64,000 bases of DNA from Adineta ricciae (taxonomy: Eukaryota; Rotifera; Eurotatoria; Adinetida; Adinetidae), in the NCBI GenBank assembly GCA_905250025.1, contig CAJNOJ010000012.1, forward strand, positions 496,001-560,000, given 5' to 3'. Position numbers and translations under genes: made by a program. Numbering within the stretch: the stretch's first letter is position 1; every line of letters begins with the position of its first letter. Positions 54,864-64,000 of the stretch are shown here, one piece after another. Below the pieces are notes generated by a model, which worked only from the letters and a program-made list of their open reading frames with translations, did no database searches and was not told the origin of the DNA.

Positions 54864-56259
54864 ATGATTCCATTGATTTTTATTCTCATTCTAATCAGTA
54901 CCATACTCTTATTTCTTGCTCTGTTGATTCATTCACGAGAATATTTCAAGCCACCTTCATCTATTTACGGCAAACATAGAATCAAATATACTATTCCTCC
55001 ATCAGTGAACATTGTTACACGAAGATTATCATCGTACCGATCGAGTTTATCCAATGAATCTGAGTCCGATTCGACAAAAATCAATCAAACACGTTCACAT
55101 AGTTTAGCAAACAATCTCTTTGTGACAAGATGTACCAATCGACGGCGAAGTTCAATTATTGACTCGAAACAGATGGCCCAAATTCAGTTTTCACTTCCAC
55201 TCACGGCAGACAAACTTCGCCGACGATCAATTGCTATCTGTCACAATCTACTTGACGGAAAACATAGTACACTCGATTCGCTCATAAAAACAATTGCATC
55301 ATCGAAACAATATTCTCCATGTTTAATGTCATTTTCAATAACATATTGTAAATCGTCGCAGTTAAAATTACAATTTCATTCGTTAACATCTCTACCTTTA
55401 AATATTCAACAATTAACAATCAAGGTGAAGTTAAGTCCTGACGGTAAAGTTAAAGATTTAACAATGAAGAATGTGCTCCCGGATGAGAATGTCTTTGCAC
55501 GTGACTCGAACGAACACTCCGTTCTATTTTCTCATGTTTCACCGAATAAGATTCACGAGAAAACTTTAGTTATGAAATTTTACGGCAAAGATCAAGCGAA
55601 GAAACATGTTCATCTCGGGCAAATTGGAAAGATTCATTTCACTGGAGTTGGTAATATTGAAAATGAAAATGAAATGAGTTTTACGCATGAAATTGAACAT
55701 ATTAAAATGGTATGGAGGAGGATTCGGCGAGACACGACTCTTTGTTTTAATAAAATGAAAGTTCTTTTTTTAGTCATCGATTGAAGTTCTCGTTTCTCTT
55801 GAGCAAACCAATGATCATAATTTAATTGTTGATATTCAACGTATCAAAGGTTTAAAAGTCGATCAAAAAAATCTCGGTGAGTACTTCTCATTTATTTTCA
55901 TGAGGACAAAATTATATCATTGTTCTCTAGCGGCAACGTGTTTCTTTCGAATTATTCTTCTCGATCGTCATCGTCCATTGTCAACTCATGAGACGAAATA
56001 TCACCGATTGAATTCATCATCGTTTGTCTTTCATGATCCATTGAATTTGAATATTTTAGCATTTAACTCTACTCATCTCGATCGATTAATGCTGATGATC
56101 GATCTCTATTCGAATGCGAATCAAACCGATGAACACAGATGCATCGGACGTATCAAATTTGGCTCTTCATTCCTTTGTTCCGGCAGTGGAACGATTCACT
56201 GGCAACAATTTCGAGAACGACAGGCATTTTCTATGTGGCATACTTTAATCAAGCAGTAG
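54864..56259 (+). CDS. Synaptotagmin-like double-C2 membrane protein B
   Basis: Three exons, 54864..55709, 55774..55876 and 55931..56259, in phase; 425 aa. It has the same exon layout and domain plan as the gene at 48541: N-terminal transmembrane helix (IPLIFILILISTILLFLALL), a basic Ser-rich linker, a first C2-like domain (CLMSFSITYCKSSQLKLQFH; IQQLTIKVKLSPDGKV; LVMKFYGKDQ), and a second (SSIEVLVSLEQTNDHNLIVD; FFRIILLDR). It ends with the C2B signature HW-x12-WH (IHWQQFRERQAFSMWHTLIK). Ca2+-site aspartates are largely absent. It is probably an ancient duplicate of gene A; sequence identity by eye is low. Confidence 0.8.
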
Positions 56260-57191
56260 ATAGCTGAAAGAACCTTATGATTTTACAAAGGGATCTTTAA
56301 GAATAAAGAATATAGGTCGGAATGAAGACGTGTCTTTGTTTATTTATATGTTCACACCATACAAATCACGAATATGAGCTTATGCTATTCTAAAATTTCT
56401 CGTTTGTGCTTCGAAGCATGATTTTTTGGTCTAGTTTCTTGAAGAACAAGATAAGATCATAATGCTTCCAGAGGCTTAGTTCATAATCAAGTAGAAATGC
56501 TTTTAAAAAAGTTTGTTTCATTTCGTTAAATTCCATTTTCATATCTGCAGAAAAGCGGTTCATTAAGCTTTTAAACGTATGATAAAAGGTATGAATAATT
56601 TTCTATATACTAAAGTTGCAATCTGCCTGGATTCATGAAAGAGACTATCGAATGGCAAGCGGAATAATAAGATACAAATCATAAGACTTAAAATAGTCGC
56701 TACGGTTAGAAAACCTTATTATTAAATTGTGCGTCACTTTGTTCTCCGAATATCTCAACACATTGCATATGCTGATAATTCGGCACTTAGATATCAAGTT
56801 TTTTATTAAATAAATATGTAGCTTTAGTCTTGTCGGACGTAATGCGAATATTGAAAAGTCACATTTCAACTACGGTTATAGAAAGCAAACGAGCCAATCT
56901 TTCTTAACGTACTTTGCATATATTTCAAATTGAAAAATAAAACGACTGTCATCAAACGAAAATGAAAAAGTAATGAATTGATAAGAATCGTGTAGGTAAG
57001 ATATTTGCATGTGTTGTTTTCTTACCATGTAGGTTTATATACTCATTCTGGTAAATATTTTGAAAGCTATTCGAGAGGAGGATCAAAGCCTTCACTGGTA
57101 CTTCAAACATCACCTGAAGTAAATGGAGTTTTGGTTTTTTTTCTTCCTTGAAATTATTCTTTCAAATTTCGCTCACGTTTTTCGTCGTAGA
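56260..57191. other. Intergenic, about 0.9 kb
   Basis: 3' flank of synaptotagmin-like B and the promoter of the dipeptidase gene. A pyrimidine-rich tract ending TTTTTCGTCGTAG lies immediately before the chosen dipeptidase ATG and could be a cis or trans splice acceptor. No other gene. Confidence 0.5.
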
Positions 57192-57905
57192 ATGAGTTCG
57201 TCGTCCGAAACTTTACCATCAGGTTTTGTCTACGTGCACACTGTGATACCAGATATTCAAGTTAGCTTACGTTATGCTACTGAAGAAAATTTTGTAGGGA
57301 AGATTGTCGATGGTTACTATTCGGAGACAGTGTCAATTATGACAGAAGCAGCAGCTTTGGCTCTGAAACGTGCACAAGAATTAGCTAAAGACAAAGGCTA
57401 TGAATTGGTTATTTATGATAGTTATCGACCACAGAAAAGTGTCAATCATTTTGTTAGATGGAGTGAAGATGCTAACGATCCTCAAACGAAGAAAACGCAT
57501 TATTATCCTCGAGTTGACAAAGTAAATTCGTTTAAATTGGGATATATTGCAAAAAAATCGGGTCATACACGAGGAAGTACTATTGATTTAACGATCATTC
57601 CTATCGGAGAACGTGTTAAACGTCCTTTGACATCAATCGAAAGAACGCTGAAGGATAATTCAACAATTTTGTTCCTTGATGATGGTACAGTCGATATGGG
57701 TTCATCGTTCGATTTGTTCGACGAAGCATCTCATACAAATAGTTCACTTGTCAATGAAACTCAACAGCAAATGCGGCAAATGTTTAAAAATATTATGGAA
57801 CAAGCTGGCTTTGTCAATTATTCAAAAGAATGGTGGCATTACACACTCAAAAACGAACCATTTCCCAGTACATACTTTGATTTTGATGTTAAATCGACAT
57901 ATTGA
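57192..57905 (+). CDS. vanX: VanX-type D-Ala-D-Ala dipeptidase
   Basis: A 237-aa intronless zinc dipeptidase of peptidase family M15D. The order is YVHTVIPDIQVSLRYATEEN, YELVIYDSYRPQKSVNHFVR, then the zinc motif SGHTRGSTIDLTII (SxHxxGxxxD, with Thr where VanX has Ala), VDMGSSFDLFDEASHTNSS and the catalytic EWWHY. VanX/DdpX cleaves D-Ala-D-Ala, a bacterial cell-wall precursor, so an animal copy suggests processing of peptidoglycan fragments or gene transfer. The frame is open from an ATG at 57123 with a hydrophobic start (MEFWFFFFLEIILSNFAHVF), which could instead be a signal peptide; the pyrimidine tract and TAG just before 57192 favour a splice site, so the start is uncertain. Confidence 0.9.
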   Translation: MSSSSETLPSGFVYVHTVIPDIQVSLRYATEENFVGKIVDGYYSETVSIMTEAAALALKRAQELAKDKGYELVIYDSYRPQKSVNHFVRWSEDANDPQTKKTHYYPRVDKVNSFKLGYIAKKSGHTRGSTIDLTIIPIGERVKRPLTSIERTLKDNSTILFLDDGTVDMGSSFDLFDEASHTNSSLVNETQQQMRQMFKNIMEQAGFVNYSKEWWHYTLKNEPFPSTYFDFDVKSTY

Positions 57906-58161
57906 TTCTTTTTTTCAAATACACTATTCTGAGTACGTTCCGGAGATGTCGCTAGTTGTCAACAGAGCATTTATGTTTCTCATAATCAATCCTCTTCGTT
58001 AAGGAACTTGCAAAGATTTTGATTCGTTTCACATGTGTCATGACCAGCCAATATTTTACGGTCTGTCATCATCTAGTTTCTCATGCAGCCGAGGTTTAAA
58101 ATAAGAATGACGAAAATCAGTGTCAGTGTCTCATTCAGAAGAAAGTTCTATTGTAAGAACA

Positions 58162-58608
58162 ATGCACCGTCGCCCCGTTTCACGCAACGATCCACGTTAC
58201 AAACAACTACGTGTCCAAAATAATAAGAGTGTCCAAAGATCACGAGAAAAGTCTCGTCGTGAACGCGAACTCACATTAGCATCAATCGCTCAATTGGAAA
58301 AAGATAATGAAGAAATAATACAACGTTTGGCAGTAGTAAAAGAAGAATACGAACAACTGCAAAGTTTATTTAAACAACACACTGGGATCGATATCGAACA
58401 AATGATCGACTCCGAACCAAAATCAACCGCCAAATCACCTAGTGTACCATTTCAATCAAAGGAAAACTCGCCGAACGCGGTCCTAACGATTAACACAACC
58501 GAAAAACAACAATCAGAAAAAGCTGAACTTGACGCAAATAATCTCGATGGCTCGATTGTACTCATCAATGGTGTTCAATACAAGATCGTTAGCTTAAATA
58601 AAACTTAA
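58162..58608 (+). CDS. C/EBP-like bZIP transcription factor
   Basis: A 148-aa single-exon protein from the ATG at 58162 (the frame is open back to 58120 without an ATG). The basic region is RYKQLRVQNNKSVQRSREKS followed by RRERE, with the N-x3-V-x2-SR pattern of C/EBP. A leucine-zipper helix of heptads follows (LASIAQLEKDNEEIIQRLAV, then VKEEYEQLQSLFKQH). The C-terminal 70 residues are polar and end in a short hydrophobic stretch (SIVLINGVQYKIVSLN). Its small size and lack of a long activation domain resemble C/EBP-gamma, a dimerisation partner. It is followed by a 5.4-kb gene-free stretch. Confidence 0.86.
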   Translation: MHRRPVSRNDPRYKQLRVQNNKSVQRSREKSRRERELTLASIAQLEKDNEEIIQRLAVVKEEYEQLQSLFKQHTGIDIEQMIDSEPKSTAKSPSVPFQSKENSPNAVLTINTTEKQQSEKAELDANNLDGSIVLINGVQYKIVSLNKT

Positions 58609-60383
58609 AATTTGCATGTTTATGGTTTGCTTTTCGTAAAATTGAAATGATATATAGTTAAATAAATTACTTTTATTATTACATTAATAATAAAACTCGA
58701 ACCGATGTTTTCAAACCTTTCAAAAGTCATCCGATCGATTACTTTCCTTTATCAATTTAATAAATCATCTGTTCGCTGAAACGAGAAAGTTCAATAATCT
58801 CGAATCAACAACAGATGTTGATCCACTGACATGATTTTGATTTCATAAATCAAATCGTTGAGATAATTTTTGCATAGATTACAGTTACATATGTGTGCAC
58901 ACGTTAACTAGAGAGTTGATTGAGCATATTTATTAGACGGACATCATCAAAACTAAAATGTGAGACTTGCTTTGTTGACATTTCTTTTTCTGTTGTACGC
59001 GCGCACGCTCGCTGCTTGTCGTCGTGTAATTAAAAGTAGGCAAATATCTCTGTCTCTTGTCTTTTTTTTTCTGTTCAAATAAAACACAAAGAGTGAGTGA
59101 GAGAAAAAGAGATTGACGTCTACAAAAAGAACCGAATGAGAGTAAAGCGTCAATATTAGCCATGTTCGGATAGAGATTGCGCATGCCGCATTCGATTACA
59201 CTGAAAAGAAAACGAAGGCTCGACTTCAGTGTTGAAATATTCTAAAATAAAGATTTATACAACTGTACACATATTGATCTTAAATACCACTCGGTACAAA
59301 AAAAAATCTTTATTAATACATCTGTTTATACATTTATGGACGGGTATTATACAATCCGATAGACCTTGTTGGAACATCTCATTTTACATTTTCCCCCAAG
59401 TGCAGACAATATTCTTTGAGAATATAACGAGATTCTTATCGACATACTTACTGCATAGATTTCTCAGCGACAAATGAAAACAAACGTTTTCTTCGTCTTT
59501 CTCTCTCGCTCTCTCTCCGTTTTTTTCTCATATCGATTCACTCGCTTGTCTAATAATATTCGTATTATCTGCAGAGACTGATACTGAATGAGGCTGCAAT
59601 CAATCAGTAACTATTGTTATTTATTCATGCTCGGGTTTTTTTCTCAATAAACCACAACGAACCTAACAAGCTAATTACATCTATAGTAAAGTAAAGCACA
59701 ACATACAAGTGGATCTACTTATCTTTAATCAAATTAGGCTAGAAGAGAAGGAGGAAGAACACATCCGATTCCGATGCAATAATTAATAAGATAGGAGAAT
59801 GATAGGAGATGTGAATCCTCGCATATACAATTGGGACCAACTCTATCTCTGATGGAAAATCAAAAGAAAAGAAGCGATTCTTGTGTCTAGTTGAGAATGA
59901 GAAATATTTTATTTAAACATTTATTATTCAATTAATGATAAGTTCAAAGATAAAACAATGAGACGAGTGAAGAACCTGTCTCAAGTATTGTCTGATTAGA
60001 TGCATTTCTTGTTTTGTTAAAAACTAAAAATTCGTGATTTTACTCATCGAGAATTTTGTACAGAAAAAAGAAATTCTAGTTAGTCATCGTTTCAAACAAA
60101 GCAAACGCAGGATTTTTCCGGAATAAACACACATAAATACGTGTATCTGGATAAACCTGACATCGTTAGTCATCATCTGAGAAATAGATCGATCCCTGGC
60201 CTTTTGTCTTCTTTCCACATGCATTCGTCGACATCGAGATATGTTAATTGACACGCATATTTGTTCAAGTGGTATTGCTATTGCTATTATTTGTCTTCGT
60301 GTATAAACAGGTGCTAGTAAAGACACACTTACTTCAATAAGTTGATTATGCATTGAGAAATGACGACTATGTGTTGGATCAAT

Positions 60384-60447
60384 ACACCTGAAACTTTGCT
60401 CACCTATTCACATATGAGCAAAGGTTTGAGAAAAATTTCAGGCGTGT
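60384..60447. repeat. Imperfect inverted repeat
   Basis: The left arm ACACCTGAAACTTTGCTCA (60384-60402) pairs with TGAGCAAA (60415-60422) and, after a 13-base bulge, TTTCAGGCGTGT (60436-60447). The inner stem is 8 perfect pairs with a 12-base loop. Confidence 0.7.
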
Positions 60448-61154
60448 ACTACCAACGCTTAGAAGTTTGCACAACTAGAAATCAATAAAGATAAAAAGAT
60501 CAATCCAATAGGTTAAATATTGGAGAGGAGTCCAGGAGCTTTTTCCTTTTCTCTGTTGCTTTGTAAACCTTGGAATAAATATCTCTGCTTTTTATCCGAA
60601 TCACCTACAATATTTTCTTGTTATTATGACCTTCTTGGTAGATATGATCACCTTCTTGCTGAATTGTTTATTGATCTAAGGAAATACTGATTGATGATAG
60701 ACCTTATGTACTCGATTTTGCTCCTGTGTTATTCTTTGGCAATGTATTATTTTTTGTTTAGGACTTCCAGCTGATTCCTATGTAAAGCAACTGTCCGACG
60801 TATGTTTTATCTCTAATGTAGAAATCAAACAAGAGTAGAAATCAATTCATTTGTTGATATAATATGGATTAATTTTACGTGTTTATTCCAACATAAAGAT
60901 AATGTCTGTCGGATAAGATTCTCGTGGAATTAGTAAAAGATTTCAATGTATAAACATACCTTCGAGTCTCATGTAATCGCAATGGAATATGTATTGTAGT
61001 TGTTGAAAGAAAATGATGAGGAAAGTTAAGTGGGTCATTCGATGTATAAAAATGATCTTTCTATCATCATTCTGATCATTAGACACTTCTTACATATATG
61101 TGTCTTTAGTGGAGACGGAGTGTTGTTGGATGTGTTTGTAGCGCAATGTCACTT

Positions 61155-61257
61155 TTCTCTCTCTCCCTCTCTCTTCCTGACTATGTGTTATGTACACGCC
61201 ATGCTAACATTACAAAAGAGAGAGAGACGAAGAATGAGATTTATATATATATATATA
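61155..61257. repeat. CT / GA / TA microsatellite cluster
   Basis: A CT-rich run (about 61156-61175), a GA run (about 61216-61227) and a TA run (about 61242-61257) occur within 100 bases. The CT and GA runs are complementary and could fold together. Confidence 0.85.
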
Positions 61258-62770
61258 GTGTGATGTATGTTAGCAAACTCGTCTTCTCTTGCTCTCTCTT
61301 TCTTTTCCTCATTTTTTCGGTTATTTGCTTTCGTCGATGAGAACTAGCGAAAGAGAAAAAAGAAAGAAATCGACTCATAAAAAAGAATGAAGAAAAAAAA
61401 AGAGAAGAAAAAGTCTTTGTATGCGTGAGTATAGCTATGTGTATTTATATGTTGATCTATTTGGCGTGGCTGGTACGCATGGTGACAGGAAAAAATCACT
61501 CTCAGAATTTAAATATATACACACATATATATAATCGAACAATCATCTCACTAGCGACTCTGATAAATTATCTATTGATGTAATATAAATATAACTTTTT
61601 CTCTTCTGATTTTCTTTTCTTGCTCTTCCCTCATTCACTCCTTCTCTCTTACTCTCATATTTATATACATAATATTAAACGAAAGATTGCCTATGTGCAT
61701 GATAATTGAAACCATCATGATGACAGACAACACAGCTAGAAGATCGATGTCAATAAGTTTTGTAAGACAACGACGTTGACGACTGTTCGTAAAGGTGATG
61801 ATGGCGATGATTTGCTTCTTTATTCTGAGTGACATTTACATCAGAAAGAGTGTGTATATAAAAAAAACGGATATTGATCTTTTCTTGCGGCTACTTGTTG
61901 CATCTATCGTCATCTTCTACATGTCTGATAATAGTGCCCGTACGAGCGAAACGTGGCAGTCGACAAAGAATACCATCTGTTATGATAGATCATCGCTAAG
62001 AAAATGTCTTATGTACAAATCATCGATAGCATTTGTTCACATGGCAGCTTTCGATCATTTTAACATTAATGCTATCATCAATTCTCTTTTTTTTTTGATT
62101 TTCTTATAATTATATAAAATATTAAATTAGTTTTCAATTATATTTGATAATTAAATTAATTTTAATAATAGACACAATTCGATTAAAGATAAATAGAAGC
62201 GAAAGATAGTCTTGGTCAGATCAAATGTGAGATATAAATCAAACGATTTTTATTCATTAATTCAAGAGAAATAAATGTCACTTACGTATTCCTTTTTGTG
62301 AAATCATGTGAACAAAGCGATTGACAACGTACCATGTCCAATCGATCTGTCTTCAATAGTTGTCATTTTAACGCTAGAATTACTTTCTTTAAACCGACAA
62401 TTCTTTTCCTTCTAGCTGATCTCAAACAACAATTCATATGCGTCGCATCTCTTGTCAATGTTCTATATGAAGAAAATCCTTTTCTTGTGGCTCTAGATAC
62501 ATTGTATGGGAGCAACATACATCGACTTTTGTTTATTGTCTGCATGATGCGTTCGTAGAATTTAAACTTCATAAACAATCAAACGATGGAAAACAAGGAA
62601 ACGGCAGAGATATCTCTTGTTCGCTGATCGAGCACTATGATGATAATAGCATCTCCCTCACACATACACACATGGGATCGTTTCTCCTTCTCTCCCTCGC
62701 ACTTCGATTAAATCCATTGCATCGCGCAATCGTTTGCAGTCGTCATCAGTTGTCGACTCCATGCACATTC

Positions 62771-62792
62771 TTATATATATATATAGATAGAT
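62771..62792. repeat. (TA)n-(GATA)n microsatellite
   Basis: A TATATA run passing into GATAGATA. Confidence 0.85.
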
Positions 62793-64000
62793 AAATTCGC
62801 GATAAAGAATAAAAGAGACGAGAAGATCGCTCATTCTGGTTGCGCCAACCAAAAGTAGTTGCATGCGGATGATGTTAATCAACGGAGACAACGAGTGCAC
62901 ATCTCATTCGATCACGCATTCCGCTTCGGTGGGAATCCATAAGAGAAGAAGAGAGAAAGAAAAAAAAAGAAAAACGTCCATTTAGATACTCTTCGTTCTC
63001 ATCTCCCTTCAATATCTATTCCGCTGGTCCATTTATAGATTATATCAGTTTTTTTTTTCTGCTATTCCATGACTAGATAACAGCACTTGACGCGGTAGTG
63101 AACTTGGACTAACTAGTATACATACATATATATTGAATCAACATATTGCAGACAACTTCATATTATTCTAACACGATCGTGTATTCAATAGGGGAAAGCA
63201 AGGAGAAACAAGGCAAATTAATAATGTTGATCGAGCATGATGTTTCGCCTTCTCTCTTTTATTATAAAGGAATGATTCAGGTTAATGTTAGTAACATTCA
63301 AGTCTATGAAAGCAAGTTGTTAATTAAAGAGGAAATAACAACAAATCATTTATTCGAAGGCATTGAATTCGTTCGATAGAGGATAAATATCATTAAAATA
63401 TCTGAAAAGTTCATTCTCGAACAATTCAATCAAATAATAGTTCATTGAAAGCGATATAAATATTGATCAAAGTAGAAAGAACATCAGCTAAATGATTGCA
63501 TCATATGCATGATTAACAATATTTTCCATCAGTTAGAATTCATGTGCTGTTAATTAAATTCTATCATGCATTCAGTTATTTCAAATATCAAAAGTTAGAG
63601 TTGATGATTTGTGTTTCTCTATAGAAGCACAATTTTACTTATATATGCAACGAATTGAGTGCAAGTCGAGTTCAAAGAGCAGTCTGAAATATAAAGGTAA
63701 AATGTTTCCATTGAAGTCTTTAGTGAGACAATATAATTTGTAAAGGTAGACATGTGAATATCAAAAGAGTTTTATCGCGTGGAAACAACTGATGAAAATA
63801 CATATACGTATGCGTACGACATAGTCATCATCGTCACCATACTTCTTGAGAGAAACGTTATGAATATCAAGAGTATCTTCATCATTTTGGGTGGCCCTTC
63901 ACTCATGTTTGTCACATGGTGCCATATTAATAAGTTCATTTTACAGTGCGACAGACAATGTTTCTTGATGTATTTCATTTGAATTTTTTATTTTATTTCA

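Larger units (their letters stand above)
58609..64000. other. Gene-poor region, 5.4 kb
   Basis: No frame on either strand has convincing composition, splice structure or family similarity. The region is AT-rich with CT/GA and TA microsatellites near 61.2 and 62.8 kb, an imperfect inverted repeat at 60384-60447, and short GC-richer islands near 58990-59040, 59160-59190 and 62840-62930 containing small stem-loop sequences such as TGGTTG-CGC-CAACCA. Possible contents are a long UTR or intron of a gene beyond the window, distal regulatory DNA of the bZIP gene, or a non-coding RNA locus. None of these can be shown from sequence alone. Confidence 0.6.

Noticed and set aside
60084..60353. A minus-strand 89-codon frame in the gene desert.
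   Set aside because: No start context, splice support or domain pattern; composition is like other random frames in the region.
61030..62558. Several plus-strand frames of 64 to 104 codons (for example 61795-62109, 62334-62558).
   Set aside because: They run through microsatellites or mirror frames on the other strand and carry no recognisable protein features.
1..64000. Search by eye for CRISPR arrays, integrases, transposase frames, telomeric repeats and retroelement coding sequence.
   Set aside because: None seen; only microsatellites and single short palindromes were found.

Overview
The window looks like a gene-dense nuclear segment of a bdelloid rotifer (Adineta/Rotaria type). The grounds are AT-rich DNA, many GT-AG introns of about 50 nt, ordinary animal genes (GBF1, XRCC4, FAM193, SF3B5, BRI3, NTHL1, STOML1), a B-box/SPRY-like protein of a kind that is very numerous in bdelloids, and several genes of bacterial or fungal type, most of them with no or few introns, among the animal genes. 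The species call is inference. I found no tRNA, rRNA, CRISPR array or recognisable transposon.

Region 1 to 6.4 kb: a compact plus-strand run of FEM1 (5'-truncated by the window edge), TMEM42, STOML1 and MRPL32. The TMEM42 and STOML1 coding sequences overlap by 41 bp. A convergent unknown gene follows, then the base-excision glycosylase NTHL1. Region 6.9 to 19 kb: a membrane progestin-type receptor (PAQR), a sugar isomerase-like TIM barrel, a FAD monooxygenase, BRI3, two rhodopsin-like GPCRs and a Golgi-type glycosyltransferase, with two gene-poor gaps (13.0-15.0 and 16.8-17.9 kb).

Region 19.2 to 26.1 kb: five consecutive minus-strand genes: XRCC4 (NHEJ), an RBR-type E3 ligase with two RanBP2 zinc fingers, the B-box/SPRY-like protein, and two small related proteins. 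XRCC4 has one 1.58-kb intron among 50-nt introns, and that intron encloses an intact gene on the opposite strand. Region 26.4 to 31.7 kb: a C2 protein, FAM193 (10 exons) and SF3B5, the last two sharing a 141-bp divergent promoter.

Region 32.5 to 47.7 kb is all minus strand: an F-box protein; then amidase, GH78 alpha-L-rhamnosidase and a tail-anchored VOC/glyoxalase protein, a contiguous block of probably acquired metabolic genes; then the 23-exon ARF exchange factor GBF1. Region 48.5 to 56.3 kb: two divergent synaptotagmin-like genes flank an unknown membrane protein and a bacterial-type sugar-transfer ATP-grasp protein. Region 57.1 to 64 kb: a VanX-type D-Ala-D-Ala dipeptidase, a C/EBP-like bZIP factor, and a 5.4-kb gene desert.

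Taken together, the window interleaves secretory-pathway, DNA-repair and signalling genes of animal origin with carbohydrate, amide and peptidoglycan-fragment enzymes probably gained by horizontal transfer. Exon junctions were assigned by hand from GT/AG sites, reading-frame phase and family similarity. They are predictions, although nearly all close in phase.
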